Below are positions 17,633 to 25,618 of a DNA stretch of 64,000 nucleotides, in pieces. How positions within the stretch are numbered: position 1 is the first letter of the stretch; every line of letters begins with the position of its first letter. The DNA lies in the NCBI RefSeq assembly GCF_019492055.1, contig NZ_JAICBX010000005.1:425405-489404 (forward strand), given 5' to 3'. Position numbers and translations under genes: made by a program. Under the pieces are notes generated by a model. It ran no database searches, was not told where the DNA came from, and was given only the letters and a program-made list of their open reading frames with translations. The stretch is from Flavimaribacter sediminis (GTDB lineage Bacteria > Pseudomonadota > Alphaproteobacteria > Rhizobiales > Rhizobiaceae).

Positions 17633-17880
17633 TCACTGCGCAGTCGGGCTCAATACTAGCATTTTATTGCCTAAAGAGAAGGAGTAGACCGATACGTTCG
17701 CTTTGGGAACTTGACGGTGTTGGAAGACTTCGAAACTGACCTCTGGTAGTTCAGTTTCGATATAGGCGGCAAATTCGGTCACCGCCAGCTGACCGCCTTC
17801 GTCAGCATCTGCAGCACTAAGAGCCTCAAGCACAAGATAACTGAAAATACCATGACCTCCGTAGCCCTCAAGTGCAGACC
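17633..17880 (-). pseudogene. remnant of a second caspase-like gene (C-terminal end only)
   Basis: About 80 codons (EGYGGHGIFSYLVLEALSAA to the stop after GNKMLVLSPTAQ) match the last part of the 1408-residue caspase protein (EGYGGHGLFTYTLLEALGAG and HTRQVPKALIDGFSFALGRP there; HRQVPKANVSVYSFSLGN here). Neither the catalytic His nor Cys is present, and the reading frame upstream of about 17880 no longer resembles a caspase. It is thus a decayed paralogue or the rest of a duplication, 180 bp upstream of the OmpA gene. Confidence 0.7.
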
Positions 17881-17936
17881 GGTCCACGTCGAAGCAATAC
17901 ACGTTGTCCACGCCGCTCGGGAAGGACGTAAAAGTA

Positions 17937-18225
17937 TCAGATGGAAGCATGCGAAAGGGTTTCCATGACAAAGCCGCTTTTAAGAGCGATAAATGCCATT
18001 GCGAGTAAAAACAGTGTTTCCACCACCACTACGGCAACATGGCGCCAACCGAGTTCAAGCATCGCCATCAAGTTGGTTTTCACGCCCAGGGCGGATATGT
18101 CGATCACCATCAGCCATGACGAGAGACTGACGGCGCCGGTTGTAACAGGCTTGGGTATCAGCCCAAGGCTGTTCGCGGTGGTCACCGCTGCAAAACCGAT
18201 CACGAAGAGCGGGAGGCCACCTCGA
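17937..18225 (-). pseudogene. 3' remnant of a YeiH-type (UPF0324) transporter gene
   Basis: Roughly 95 codons encode the C-terminal part of a YeiH-like putative sulfate exporter (LPLFVIGFAAVTTANSLGLI, then LSSWLMVIDISALGVKTNL and a final hydrophobic segment). The N-terminal two thirds, with most membrane helices, are missing and no start codon is convincing. It abuts the caspase remnant, so the right end of the island appears to be a pile of truncated genes. Confidence 0.65.
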
Positions 18226-18238
18226 TTTGCTCTTTGAG

Positions 18239-18496
18239 ATGGTTGGGCAGAATTATTTCGAGATTGTTTTGCGCGATGGAGATGGGTCGGCCTACTACGG
18301 AGATTGGCTTGCAGGCTCTCAACCCGTCGAAGTAACTGATGAAATCATCAACGGTTTTCGGGTAATTTTCACGGGTCAAGGAGATGAAAAAGTGCGTCAC
18401 GAATACGAGCCAGGCTCGGGCTATGGTCCAATATACGGCACATCCGCTATTCCGCTCGCAAGCGCCAAGCGCATGTTGAACAGAAAGGCAAGCTGA
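18239..18496 (+). CDS. hypothetical protein, possibly truncated
   Basis: 85 codons from the ATG at 18239 (MVGQNYFEIVLRDGDGSAYY to MLNRKAS). Composition looks protein-like, with a beta-rich pattern, but I see no ribosome-binding site and do not recognise the family. It begins where the YeiH remnant ends, so it may also be a 5'-truncated fragment. The opposite-strand reading frame is less protein-like. The 150 bp that follow (18497-18646) are AT-rich with no gene seen. Confidence 0.35.
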   Translation: MVGQNYFEIVLRDGDGSAYYGDWLAGSQPVEVTDEIINGFRVIFTGQGDEKVRHEYEPGSGYGPIYGTSAIPLASAKRMLNRKAS

Positions 18497-18644
18497 TAAG
18501 TATTAGCGCGGCCTTTCTCCTAAGGCAGCGCTTTTATCCCAATCTTCAAGTTTTACATTTACTATTCTGTCAAAATTATACCAACAACCACTGACGTACG
18601 CCCCACAAATTGGTCCGCTGGACCCATTCGTCTTACGGGTCGGG

Positions 18645-18662
18645 CCTCACTCCCACTCGATC
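18645..18662. repeat. guaA 3' end, candidate attachment site (right)
   Basis: Last bases of guaA including its stop codon (complement of 18647-18649). The 14-mer CCTCACTCCCACTC plus ATC is repeated at 9933-9950. The guaA reading frame is intact on this side, as expected when an island regenerates the gene end. Confidence 0.65.
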
Positions 18663-20209
18663 GTGCCGGGGGGTTTTGACGTCACGTCGTAGACCACGCG
18701 GTTGATGCCCCGCACCTCGTTGATGATGCGGGTGGCGGCGCGGCCGAGAAAATCCATGTCGTAGTGGTAGAAATCCGCCGTCATGCCGTCGACGGAGGTC
18801 ACGGCCCTCAGCGCACAGACATATTCATAGGTGCGCCCATCGCCCATCACGCCGACTGTCTGCACCGGCAGCAGCACGGCGAAGGCCTGCCAGATGGCGT
18901 CGTATAGACCCGCCTTGCGAATTTCGTCCAGATAGATCGCGTCCGCCTCGCGCAGGATGTCCAGCTTCTCGCGGGTCACGCCGCCCGGGCAGCGGATCGC
19001 AAGCCCCGGCCCCGGAAACGGGTGGCGGCCGATGAAGCTTTCGGGCAGGCCGAGTTCGCGGCCAAGCAGCCGCACCTCGTCCTTGAAGAGTTCTCGGAGC
19101 GGCTCCACGAGCTGCATGTTCATGCGCTCCGGCAGTCCGCCCACATTGTGGTGCGACTTGATCGTCACCGACGGACCGCCGGTAAACGACACGCTTTCGA
19201 TGACGTCCGGATAGAGCGTGCCCTGGGCCAGGAAATCGGCTCCGCCGATCGCCTTCGCCTCTTCCTCGAACACATCGATGAAGAGCCTGCCGATGGTCTT
19301 GCGCTTGACCTCCGGATCGGCCTCGCCCTCGAGCGCCAATATGAAACGGTCGGACGCGTCGACCAGCTTCAGATTGAGATTGTAATGGTCGTGAAACATG
19401 GCGACCACTTCGGCCGCCTCGTTCTTCCGCATCAGGCCGTGGTCGACGAGAATGCAGTTGAGCCGGTCGCCGATCGCCTCGTGGATGAGAAGCGCCGCAA
19501 CCGAGGAGTCCACACCGCCGGAAAGCGCGCAGATCACCCTGCCGTCACCAACCTTTTCGCGGATCTCGCGGATCGCCTGCTCGCGATAGCCGGCCATCGA
19601 CCAGTCGCTTTCAAGTCCGGCGATCCTGTGCACGAAATTGGCGAGCAGCTTGCCGCCGTCGGGCGTGTGCACCACCTCCGGGTGGAACATTACGCCGTAA
19701 TATTTCCGGTCCTCGTTGGCGTAGGCGGCAAAGGGCGCGCCGTCGGAGACCGCCAGCACCTCAAAGCCTTTTGGCAAGTCGATCACCCGATCGCCATGGC
19801 TCATCCAGACCTGGTGCTGGGTGCCCGGCTCCCAAATACCCTCGAAAAGCGGCGAAGACTTCAGCACCTTGACGAAGGCGCGGCCGAATTCGCGATGGTC
19901 GGAGCTCTCGGCCTTGCCGCCTGTCTGCACGCACATCGCCATCTGGCCGTAGCAGATGCCCAGAACCGGCACTTCGCTGTCGAAAATGAGCTGCGGCGCC
20001 CGGGGCGATCCGATGTCGGACGTCGAGGCCGGTCCGCCAGACAGGATGACGGCCTTCGGCTTCAACCGCCGGAAGCCTTCTTCGGCCGACTGGAATGGAA
20101 CGATCTCGCAGAAGACGCCCGCCTCGCGCACGCGGCGCGCGATCAGCTGCGTGACCTGGGATCCGAAATCGACGATGAGGATGGAATCGGGGTGGGCTGT
20201 GCTTTCCAT
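18647..20209 (-). CDS. guaA: GMP synthase (glutamine-hydrolysing)
   Basis: 520 residues, full length for the family. The N-terminal class I glutamine amidotransferase has the nucleophile in GICYGQM and its His/Glu in FHPEVVHT. The ATP-pyrophosphatase domain has the P-loop [13 protein letters not shown], and the C-terminal dimerisation domain ends GTIEWE. It converts XMP to GMP using glutamine and ATP in purine synthesis, working after GuaB, encoded about 5.4 kb away in this window. Its 3' end carries the att-like repeat and its start region is duplicated at 22421-22455. Confidence 0.98.
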   Translation of the reverse strand: MESTAHPDSILIVDFGSQVTQLIARRVREAGVFCEIVPFQSAEEGFRRLKPKAVILSGGPASTSDIGSPRAPQLIFDSEVPVLGICYGQMAMCVQTGGKAESSDHREFGRAFVKVLKSSPLFEGIWEPGTQHQVWMSHGDRVIDLPKGFEVLAVSDGAPFAAYANEDRKYYGVMFHPEVVHTPDGGKLLANFVHRIAGLESDWSMAGYREQAIREIREKVGDGRVICALSGGVDSSVAALLIHEAIGDRLNCILVDHGLMRKNEAAEVVAMFHDHYNLNLKLVDASDRFILALEGEADPEVKRKTIGRLFIDVFEEEAKAIGGADFLAQGTLYPDVIESVSFTGGPSVTIKSHHNVGGLPERMNMQLVEPLRELFKDEVRLLGRELGLPESFIGRHPFPGPGLAIRCPGGVTREKLDILREADAIYLDEIRKAGLYDAIWQAFAVLLPVQTVGVMGDGRTYEYVCALRAVTSVDGMTADFYHYDMDFLGRAATRIINEVRGINRVVYDVTSKPPGTIEWE

Positions 20210-20243
20210 GACAAGGCTTTAGTGATTCGTTGCGCCGCACGCA
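20209..20243. repeat. guaA leader repeat, copy 1
   Basis: 35 bp beginning TGACAAGGCTTT, covering the guaA start codon and its leader. 31 of 35 positions match 22421-22455 in the same orientation (shared blocks TGACAAGGCTTT, GTGA, TCGTTGC, CGCACGCA). The two copies bracket the fsr/AraC pair. Confidence 0.7.
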
Positions 20244-20291
20244 AGCGCACATGGCCTTCAGCCGTCCCTGTGCTCACGATTGCTGATCAAG

Positions 20292-21500
20292 TCAGTGGCG
20301 CAAATCGGGAAGGAGCACGGTCAGCAGGCCAAGCGCGGGAAGAAAGGAGCAAACGACAAACACGAACTCGATGCCCTTCGCATCCGCGACGACTCCCAGC
20401 ACCGCCGCAGAGATGCCGGCCATACCGAAGGCGAGCCCGAAAAACACGCCCGCAATCATGCCGACCCGTCCCGGCACCAGTTCCTGCGCGAAGACGACGA
20501 TCGCCGGGAATGCGGAAGCCAGCACCAGTCCGATCACGCCCGAAAGAACAACCGTCCAGAAGAGATTGGCGAAAGGAAGCGCCAGCGTGAACGGCAACAC
20601 GCCAAGGATGGAGAACCAGATCACGGAGCGGGCGCCGATCCTGTCGCCGATCGGCCCGCCGAGAATGGTTCCGATGGCCGCTCCCCCGAGGAAGACGAAC
20701 AACAGCATCTGTGATACCTGAACTGACACATTGAACTTTTCGATCACAAAGAACGTGTAATAGCTCGAAATGCTGGCCAAATAGACATTCTTGGAGAACA
20801 TCAGTGCGACAAGCACCAGCAGCGCCGCCACTACGGATCGTTTCGGCAAGGCGGGAAACGCCGACCTTGCAGGCTTGTTTGCGCCGGCAGTTGAAATCCG
20901 GCTGTACCAGGCGCCGACCCGCGTCAGCACGATAATGCCAACAAGCGCAGCCACGGAAAACCAGGCGACGCTTCCCTGTCCACGCGGAACAACAATGAAT
21001 GCGGCCAGCAAAGGCCCCAGCGCGGTGCCCAGATTTCCACCGACCTGAAACAACGATTGCGCTGTGCCGTAGCGTCCGCCCGAAGCAAGACGCGCGACCC
21101 GGGATGCTTCAGGGTGGAACACGGATGAGCCAAATCCGATGAGCATGGCGCCCATGACGAGCAGCGAATATTCCCCGGCAAAGGCAAGAAACAACAGGCC
21201 GACGAAGGTGGAGCTCATTCCGACCGGCAGCGAATACGGCAACGGCCGCTTGTCGGTATACATGCCGATCATTGGCTGCAGCAGGGACGCAGTCACCTGG
21301 AAGGCAAGGGTCAGCAGGCCTATCTGCCAGAATGCGAGCCCATAATCGACCTTCAGCATCGGATACAGCGCCGACAACAGCGACTGCATGACGTCGTTGA
21401 GAAAGTGGCAGAAGCTTACCGCCAGAATGACCGCATAGACGGTCGGTTGCCGGGTAAATGCTCCCTGAATTGCTGAAGAGTGCGTCACGATACCATTCAT
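20292..21500 (-). CDS. fsr: MFS exporter, fosmidomycin-resistance (Fsr) type
   Basis: 402 residues from the ATG at 21500 (MNGIVTHSSAIQGAFTRQP); a longer frame upstream overlaps the divergent regulator and is not credible. About 12 membrane segments. The sequence is close to E. coli Fsr throughout, for example HFLNDVMQSLLSALYPMLK, LLQPMIGMYTDKRPLPYSLP and GFGSSVFHPEASRVARLASG. Fsr-type proteins are inner-membrane proton antiporters exporting fosmidomycin and some other drugs. It is divergent from an AraC regulator, 97 bp between starts, and the pair is bracketed by a 35-bp repeat derived from the guaA leader. Confidence 0.93.
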   Translation of the reverse strand: MNGIVTHSSAIQGAFTRQPTVYAVILAVSFCHFLNDVMQSLLSALYPMLKVDYGLAFWQIGLLTLAFQVTASLLQPMIGMYTDKRPLPYSLPVGMSSTFVGLLFLAFAGEYSLLVMGAMLIGFGSSVFHPEASRVARLASGGRYGTAQSLFQVGGNLGTALGPLLAAFIVVPRGQGSVAWFSVAALVGIIVLTRVGAWYSRISTAGANKPARSAFPALPKRSVVAALLVLVALMFSKNVYLASISSYYTFFVIEKFNVSVQVSQMLLFVFLGGAAIGTILGGPIGDRIGARSVIWFSILGVLPFTLALPFANLFWTVVLSGVIGLVLASAFPAIVVFAQELVPGRVGMIAGVFFGLAFGMAGISAAVLGVVADAKGIEFVFVVCSFLPALGLLTVLLPDLRH

Positions 21501-21597
21501 TTCGTTCGGTTTGGCGCCCTGTATAAGCCAGTTGCAGATCAGATTCTTTCGTGGTTTTGTCAAAAATCTTCGCGAGTGGGCAAAGGAGGAAGGCGAA

Positions 21598-22437
21598 ATG
21601 GAAATGAGAGATCCTGCTGACTCACAGTCCGCAAGCATCGCCAGGGGCGGCGGCGTTCCCGATCTGCAACTGTTGCGCAGTATCGAAACGACTGATGATC
21701 CGGTTCTGACACATTCGGTTGATTTTCCTGATGGTCACAGAGTGGCGCTTCACCAGCACAGTCGCTCTCAATTGCTCTACGCCTTCTCGGGAGTGGTTAT
21801 GGTCGCTACGGCCAGCGGCCGCTGGATGGTGCCGCCCGAACACGCGATCTGGTTGCCTGCAGGCGTTGAACACAGCGTCGAGATGCTGGGCGATGTCGAG
21901 ATGCGCTCGGTTTATGTCCGGCCGGAGGCGCGCGAAGATTTGCCGAGGCAGCTTCGCGTGGTCGCGATCACCGATCTGGCCCGCAGTCTGATTGTTGCGG
22001 CCGCCGGCTTGCCTGCGGCGCAATTGCATACGGAAAGGGCGTCTCTTGTGCATGGTCTGCTCTTGCACGAAATTCCGAACTTGCCGGAACGACCGCTGGC
22101 TCTGCCGTTTCCGCGGGATCCGAGACTGGCCGCATTGTGCAGGGAGTTCCTGAGGCAACCGCGTGCGCGGGCGACAATCGATCAGTGGGCGAACGTCGCC
22201 GGAATGAGCCGACGAAGCTTCACCCAGGCATTCCGGCGGGAAACCGGGCTTGGTCTTGGCACCTGGCGACAACAGGCATGCCTGTTCGCCGCATTGCCGC
22301 GCCTTGCCGAAGGAGAATCCGTGACCAGCGTGGCGCTGGATCTCGGCTATGACAGTGTTTCCGCCTTCACCACCATGTTCAGGCGGATGCTCGGCAAACC
22401 GCCCAGGGCCTGGCTTCCAATGACAAGGCTTTCGTGA
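21598..22437 (+). CDS. AraC-family regulator, probable controller of fsr
   Basis: 279 residues from the ATG at 21598, which has a strong GGAGGAA site eight bases upstream; a start at 21511 lacks one. N-terminal cupin domain (HRVALHQHSRSQLLYAFSG, PPEHAIWLPAGVEHSVE) and C-terminal double helix-turn-helix (WANVAGMSRRSFTQAFRR; VALDLGYDSVSAFTTMFRR). It is divergent from the Fsr-type exporter, so local regulation of efflux is likely. Its last codons (MTRLS and the stop) are encoded by the repeat shared with the guaA leader. Confidence 0.9.
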   Translation: MEMRDPADSQSASIARGGGVPDLQLLRSIETTDDPVLTHSVDFPDGHRVALHQHSRSQLLYAFSGVVMVATASGRWMVPPEHAIWLPAGVEHSVEMLGDVEMRSVYVRPEAREDLPRQLRVVAITDLARSLIVAAAGLPAAQLHTERASLVHGLLLHEIPNLPERPLALPFPRDPRLAALCREFLRQPRARATIDQWANVAGMSRRSFTQAFRRETGLGLGTWRQQACLFAALPRLAEGESVTSVALDLGYDSVSAFTTMFRRMLGKPPRAWLPMTRLS

Positions 22438-22455
22438 GTCGTTGCAGCGCACGCA
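22421..22455. repeat. guaA leader repeat, copy 2
   Basis: Second copy of the 35-bp sequence at 20209-20243 (31/35 identical), overlapping the 3' end of the AraC gene. It suggests that the exporter/regulator pair was inserted at, or brought along, the guaA leader. Confidence 0.7.
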
Positions 22456-22615
22456 TTCGGCCTGCCACATTCCTCACGCACATGAAAACAAGCCAAGCGA
22501 ACATAACAGAAACATTGTTGCTGCATATTTTACGCTTCTATGCTATGATAATCCGGTTCGAACGGTGAATAGCTATGTGCAAGATCCGGTTATCCCAATG
22601 CAGAATTCCGGATTC

Positions 22616-22720
22616 CCGAAACAAAGCCAGATTGCTGAAAACGCGAATTCCCTAAACAAAGCCAGTTCCCCAAACGAAGCCAGATCGCAAAAAGGCGATT
22701 TACCGAAACAAAGCCAGATT
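22616..22720. repeat. four short interspersed repeats (core AAACAAAGCCAGAT)
   Basis: Four imperfect copies of a 15-19 bp unit with core AAACAAAGCCAG: 22616-22633, 22651-22667, 22671-22685 and 22702-22720, all in one orientation. They lie in the 330-bp gene-free stretch 22438-22767 between the AraC gene and the convergent mtnN. That stretch is AT-rich otherwise, with no terminator I could recognise. An open frame through the repeats reads PKQSQI twice, but I do not regard it as a gene. Confidence 0.65.
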
Positions 22721-22767
22721 TGAGTGAAAATGCCTTATGTAATTGTTTTTAATTATTAATTTTTATT

Positions 22768-23409
22768 CTAGACGTTCCGAAGCGTCCCCTCGCCAATCGA
22801 TGTCTCCAGAATATCGACCGTCTCGGCAAGCTTCTCGTCCACCACGTGGAGATATTCGATCCAGTCATTGACGTGGGTGAGTTCCGCAGCCCCGTCCGAA
22901 ATTCCCCTCAGGCCAATGAGCGGCAGGTTGAAATGGTGACAGGCGCGCAGGATCGCAAAGGTCTCCATGTCCACCATGTCGGCGTTGATCATGTCATAGG
23001 TCTTGCCGGAAACGATGTTCGCCCCGGTCGAAAGGCTTGCCTCCGCAATGCCGGGGATGCGCAGCGGCAGGTCAACGATTACCGGCAGTTCGAGAAACGG
23101 CGTCGCGCCGCGTTCGAAACCGAGCGCCGAGGCGTCCATGTCGCGGTAGGAGACCGCCGTCGCCTGGTAGACCTCCGTCTGTTCCAGCCTGGCCGAGCCG
23201 GCGGAGCCGAGACTGACGACCATGTCGGGCGCGTTGCCGCCCTGGGCGAGTTCCTGCAGCGCCGCCGTCAGCTTGACGGCCGCCTCGACCGGTCCGACGC
23301 CGGTGAAAAGCGGGTTGAACCGCTCTTTCAGATGTGGGCCATATTCCTGATCGGCCGCCATCACGTAGAGCAGCTTCTTTCCGGCGACACCTTTTAGAAT
23401 GTCATTCAT
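22768..23409 (-). CDS. mtnN: 5'-methylthioadenosine/S-adenosylhomocysteine nucleosidase
   Basis: 213 residues of the PNP/UDP phosphorylase superfamily. The family signatures VSLGSAGSA, the substrate motif NADMVDMETFAI and the catalytic-Asp segment GISDGAAEL are visible. It hydrolyses methylthioadenosine and S-adenosylhomocysteine to adenine in the methionine cycle. It overlaps the start region of the thioesterase gene by 4 bp (23406-23409), so it is translated as part of the rsmB/thioesterase operon. It is slightly shorter than E. coli MtnN. Confidence 0.88.
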   Translation of the reverse strand: MNDILKGVAGKKLLYVMAADQEYGPHLKERFNPLFTGVGPVEAAVKLTAALQELAQGGNAPDMVVSLGSAGSARLEQTEVYQATAVSYRDMDASALGFERGATPFLELPVIVDLPLRIPGIAEASLSTGANIVSGKTYDMINADMVDMETFAILRACHHFNLPLIGLRGISDGAAELTHVNDWIEYLHVVDEKLAETVDILETSIGEGTLRNV

Positions 23410-23864
23410 CCTTCAATTCCCTCTCGTCCGACGACGGCCATCAGGGTGGCGGTCATGGTTGCAATCAGCTTTTCTTCGCCATCGGCCTTGACGGCGTAGG
23501 CCTTGCCGTCGGCGACGGTGATCGTGCGGCCGGGTTTGGTGACCTCGGCCCGAAACAGGAAGCGCTCGCCGCTGGCCGGCGCCATCAGGTTGATCTTGAA
23601 CTCGATCGTCAGCACTGCAGCGTCGGCGCCCATCAGTGAAAACGCCGCGTAGCCGCAGGCGGAATCAAGCGCGGTGGAAACAATGCCCGCGTGGAGAAAC
23701 CCGTGCTGCTGGGTGAATTTTTTCGAATAGGGCATTTCCAGTTCGGCAGACCCCGCGTCGACGTTGACGACCCGGATGCCCAGTGTCTTCATCACCTGCT
23801 GTCGCTCGAAGCTCTCGGCCGTTCGCTTCAGGAAATCCGGATTGGCGGGTTTGAACTTGTCCAT
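23406..23864 (-). CDS. PaaI-family hotdog thioesterase
   Basis: 152 residues. The single hotdog fold has the PaaI signature HGFLHAGIVSTALDSACGYAA and a second strand pattern AVLTIEFKINLMAP. The family hydrolyses acyl- or aroyl-CoA thioesters as tetramers; the substrate is undetermined here. It lies 11 bp after rsmB and overlaps mtnN by 4 bp. Confidence 0.88.
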   Translation of the reverse strand: MDKFKPANPDFLKRTAESFERQQVMKTLGIRVVNVDAGSAELEMPYSKKFTQQHGFLHAGIVSTALDSACGYAAFSLMGADAAVLTIEFKINLMAPASGERFLFRAEVTKPGRTITVADGKAYAVKADGEEKLIATMTATLMAVVGREGIEG

Positions 23865-23875
23865 CAGGATGCCTG

Positions 23876-25165
23876 CTAATCCCGTCGTTGCATGACGGCC
23901 AGAAAGAAGCCGTCCGTGCCGGTGGCCGCCGGCGTCAATGTGATGGTCTTCAGATCCGCCGACCAGGGTTTGAGGTCGCTCGAAGCAAACAGGTCTTCCC
24001 AGACCTCGCCCGCCGATATCAGTTCGAACCTGCCGTCATTCTCGCAGAAATCATAGACCTGGCCCTCGTTTTCCTGCGGCAGGACCGAGCAGGTCACATA
24101 GATCAGGAAGCCGCCGGGCCGCACGAATTCCGCAGCGGCCGAAAGCACCTCCTCCTGCTGCTCCACGCGGTCTTCGAGGTTCTTCGCCGTCAGTTTCCAC
24201 TTGGTTTCGGGGTGGCGTCGCCACGTGCCGGTTCCGGTGCAGGGCGCGTCCACCAGCACCCGGTCCATGCGGCCTGCCAGCGCGGAAATATCCTCGTCAG
24301 CCTCGTGCACCTGGACGTTGCGGGTGCCGGCCCGCTTCAGCCGCTCGATAATTGGAGCAAGGCGCGTCCGGTCGGCGTCCCAGGCGTGGATCTGCCCCTT
24401 GTTGTCCATGGCCGCCGAAAGCGCCAGCGTCTTGCCGCCGCCGCCTGCGCAATAGTCGAGGATCTGTTCGCCCGGTTGCGCGAACACCATGTCGGAGACG
24501 ACCTGGCTGCCCTCGTCCTGCACTTCGAACCAGCCGCGGGCAAAGGCGACTTCCGCCGTTACGTTCGGCAGGCGCGCCGGCCCGGTTCCGGCGGCGATGC
24601 GCAGCCCGTGCCGGGCGATCCGCGTGCGCTCCGGCCTGGCGCGCGACAACGCCTTGGCGACCTTCGCGACATCCGCCTTCAGCGTATTGACCCTGAGATC
24701 GAGCGGCGGCCGCTCGGCAAGCGCCCTGCCCTCCTCGATCCAGTCGTCTTCGAAATTCTCCTCGAAGGCGAATTGCAGCCATTCGGGAATATCCGCCTTG
24801 ATGTGTTTGGGCGCCTTGGAAAGCTTGCGCTTGAAAAAGCCGTCCAGCTTCTCCTGCGTGGGCAGTTGCGGGGCGAACTTGTCGTCGGCCAGCTGTTTGA
24901 CCAGCACGTCGCGCTCGATCTTCCACTGCCGCAGCACCACGCCGAAGGCCAGAGCCGATGCGCTGTCGTCCTCCATCAGCCAGCCAAGAGACTGTTTCTT
25001 GCGCAAGCCGTCATAGACGATATTGCCGATCGCCGCGCGGTCGCCGGAGCCGGCGAAACGGTGCGACAACCCCCAGTCTTTCAGAGCGTCCGCGACGGGG
25101 CGCTTGCGCGCGCCGACATCTTCCAGCACCTCGATCGCCGCCGCTATCCTGCCGCCAAGCCGCAT
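23876..25165 (-). CDS. rsmB: RsmB-type rRNA (cytosine-C5) methyltransferase
   Basis: 429 residues. N-terminal helical RNA-binding region to about residue 150, then a Rossmann SAM-dependent domain with DYCAGGGGKTLAL as motif I. The two cysteines of m5C methyltransferases are seen in VDAPCTGTGTWRRHP and YVTCSVLPQENE. It likely makes m5C967 in 16S rRNA; other members of the RsmB/RsmF group cannot be fully excluded. It lies 11 bp downstream of the MAPEG gene. Confidence 0.9.
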   Translation of the reverse strand: MRLGGRIAAAIEVLEDVGARKRPVADALKDWGLSHRFAGSGDRAAIGNIVYDGLRKKQSLGWLMEDDSASALAFGVVLRQWKIERDVLVKQLADDKFAPQLPTQEKLDGFFKRKLSKAPKHIKADIPEWLQFAFEENFEDDWIEEGRALAERPPLDLRVNTLKADVAKVAKALSRARPERTRIARHGLRIAAGTGPARLPNVTAEVAFARGWFEVQDEGSQVVSDMVFAQPGEQILDYCAGGGGKTLALSAAMDNKGQIHAWDADRTRLAPIIERLKRAGTRNVQVHEADEDISALAGRMDRVLVDAPCTGTGTWRRHPETKWKLTAKNLEDRVEQQEEVLSAAAEFVRPGGFLIYVTCSVLPQENEGQVYDFCENDGRFELISAGEVWEDLFASSDLKPWSADLKTITLTPAATGTDGFFLAVMQRRD

Positions 25166-25176
25166 GGTTCAAACCT

Positions 25177-25593
25177 TCAGCGGACCAGCAGCACCCAGGC
25201 GAGATACAGCCACAGGATCGCATTGAGCAGGAAGCCGACGATAAACATCGGCCGGCGGATCCTGACATCGTTGCTGGTGGTATGAACCACGGCGTGGATG
25301 ACGCGGCTTGCCACGAACAACCAGGCGACCAGCAGCGCCAGATAGGAGACCGCATTCACCAGATGCAGCAGAATGCAGACGATGTAAAACAGGAAGGGCA
25401 GCTCGAACTGGTTGATGAGATTGCGCGCGGCCGTGGCGCTCGGCTCCGGCTCGACCGTCGGGATCGTGTAGTCGGACACCTTCGCCTTGCCGGCCTTCAC
25501 CGCGCCCACGCGCCGCTTCGAGACCAGGAAGTATACGCAATAGATCAGAAGCGTCTGGGCAATCATCGGCCAGAAGATGGCTGTGCTCGACAT
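25177..25593 (-). CDS. MAPEG-family membrane protein
   Basis: 138 residues with four hydrophobic segments (AIFWPMIAQTLLIYCVYFLV; FYIVCILLHLVNAVSYLALL; and two near the C-terminus ending NAILWLYLAWVLLVR). ARNLINQFELPFLFY is the typical MAPEG segment (membrane-associated eicosanoid/glutathione metabolism family). The substrate is unknown. It is between guaB (25 bp upstream) and rsmB (11 bp downstream) on the same strand, a neighbourhood I know from Rhizobiales. Confidence 0.87.
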   Translation of the reverse strand: MSSTAIFWPMIAQTLLIYCVYFLVSKRRVGAVKAGKAKVSDYTIPTVEPEPSATAARNLINQFELPFLFYIVCILLHLVNAVSYLALLVAWLFVASRVIHAVVHTTSNDVRIRRPMFIVGFLLNAILWLYLAWVLLVR

Positions 25594-25618
25594 CAGGTTT
25601 TCCCTTGCTGGTTAAGTG

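Noticed and set aside
18200..18400. Minus-strand open frame of 66 codons
   Set aside because: It overlaps the more protein-like plus-strand frame at 18239-18496 and the YeiH remnant; no start signal.
19022..20590. Plus-strand open frame of 522 codons opposite guaA
   Set aside because: Runs through guaA and into fsr on the other strand; it is a composition artefact.
22442..22723. Open frame of 93 codons containing PKQSQI twice
   Set aside because: It is produced by the short interspersed repeats, lacks a ribosome-binding site and has no recognisable fold.
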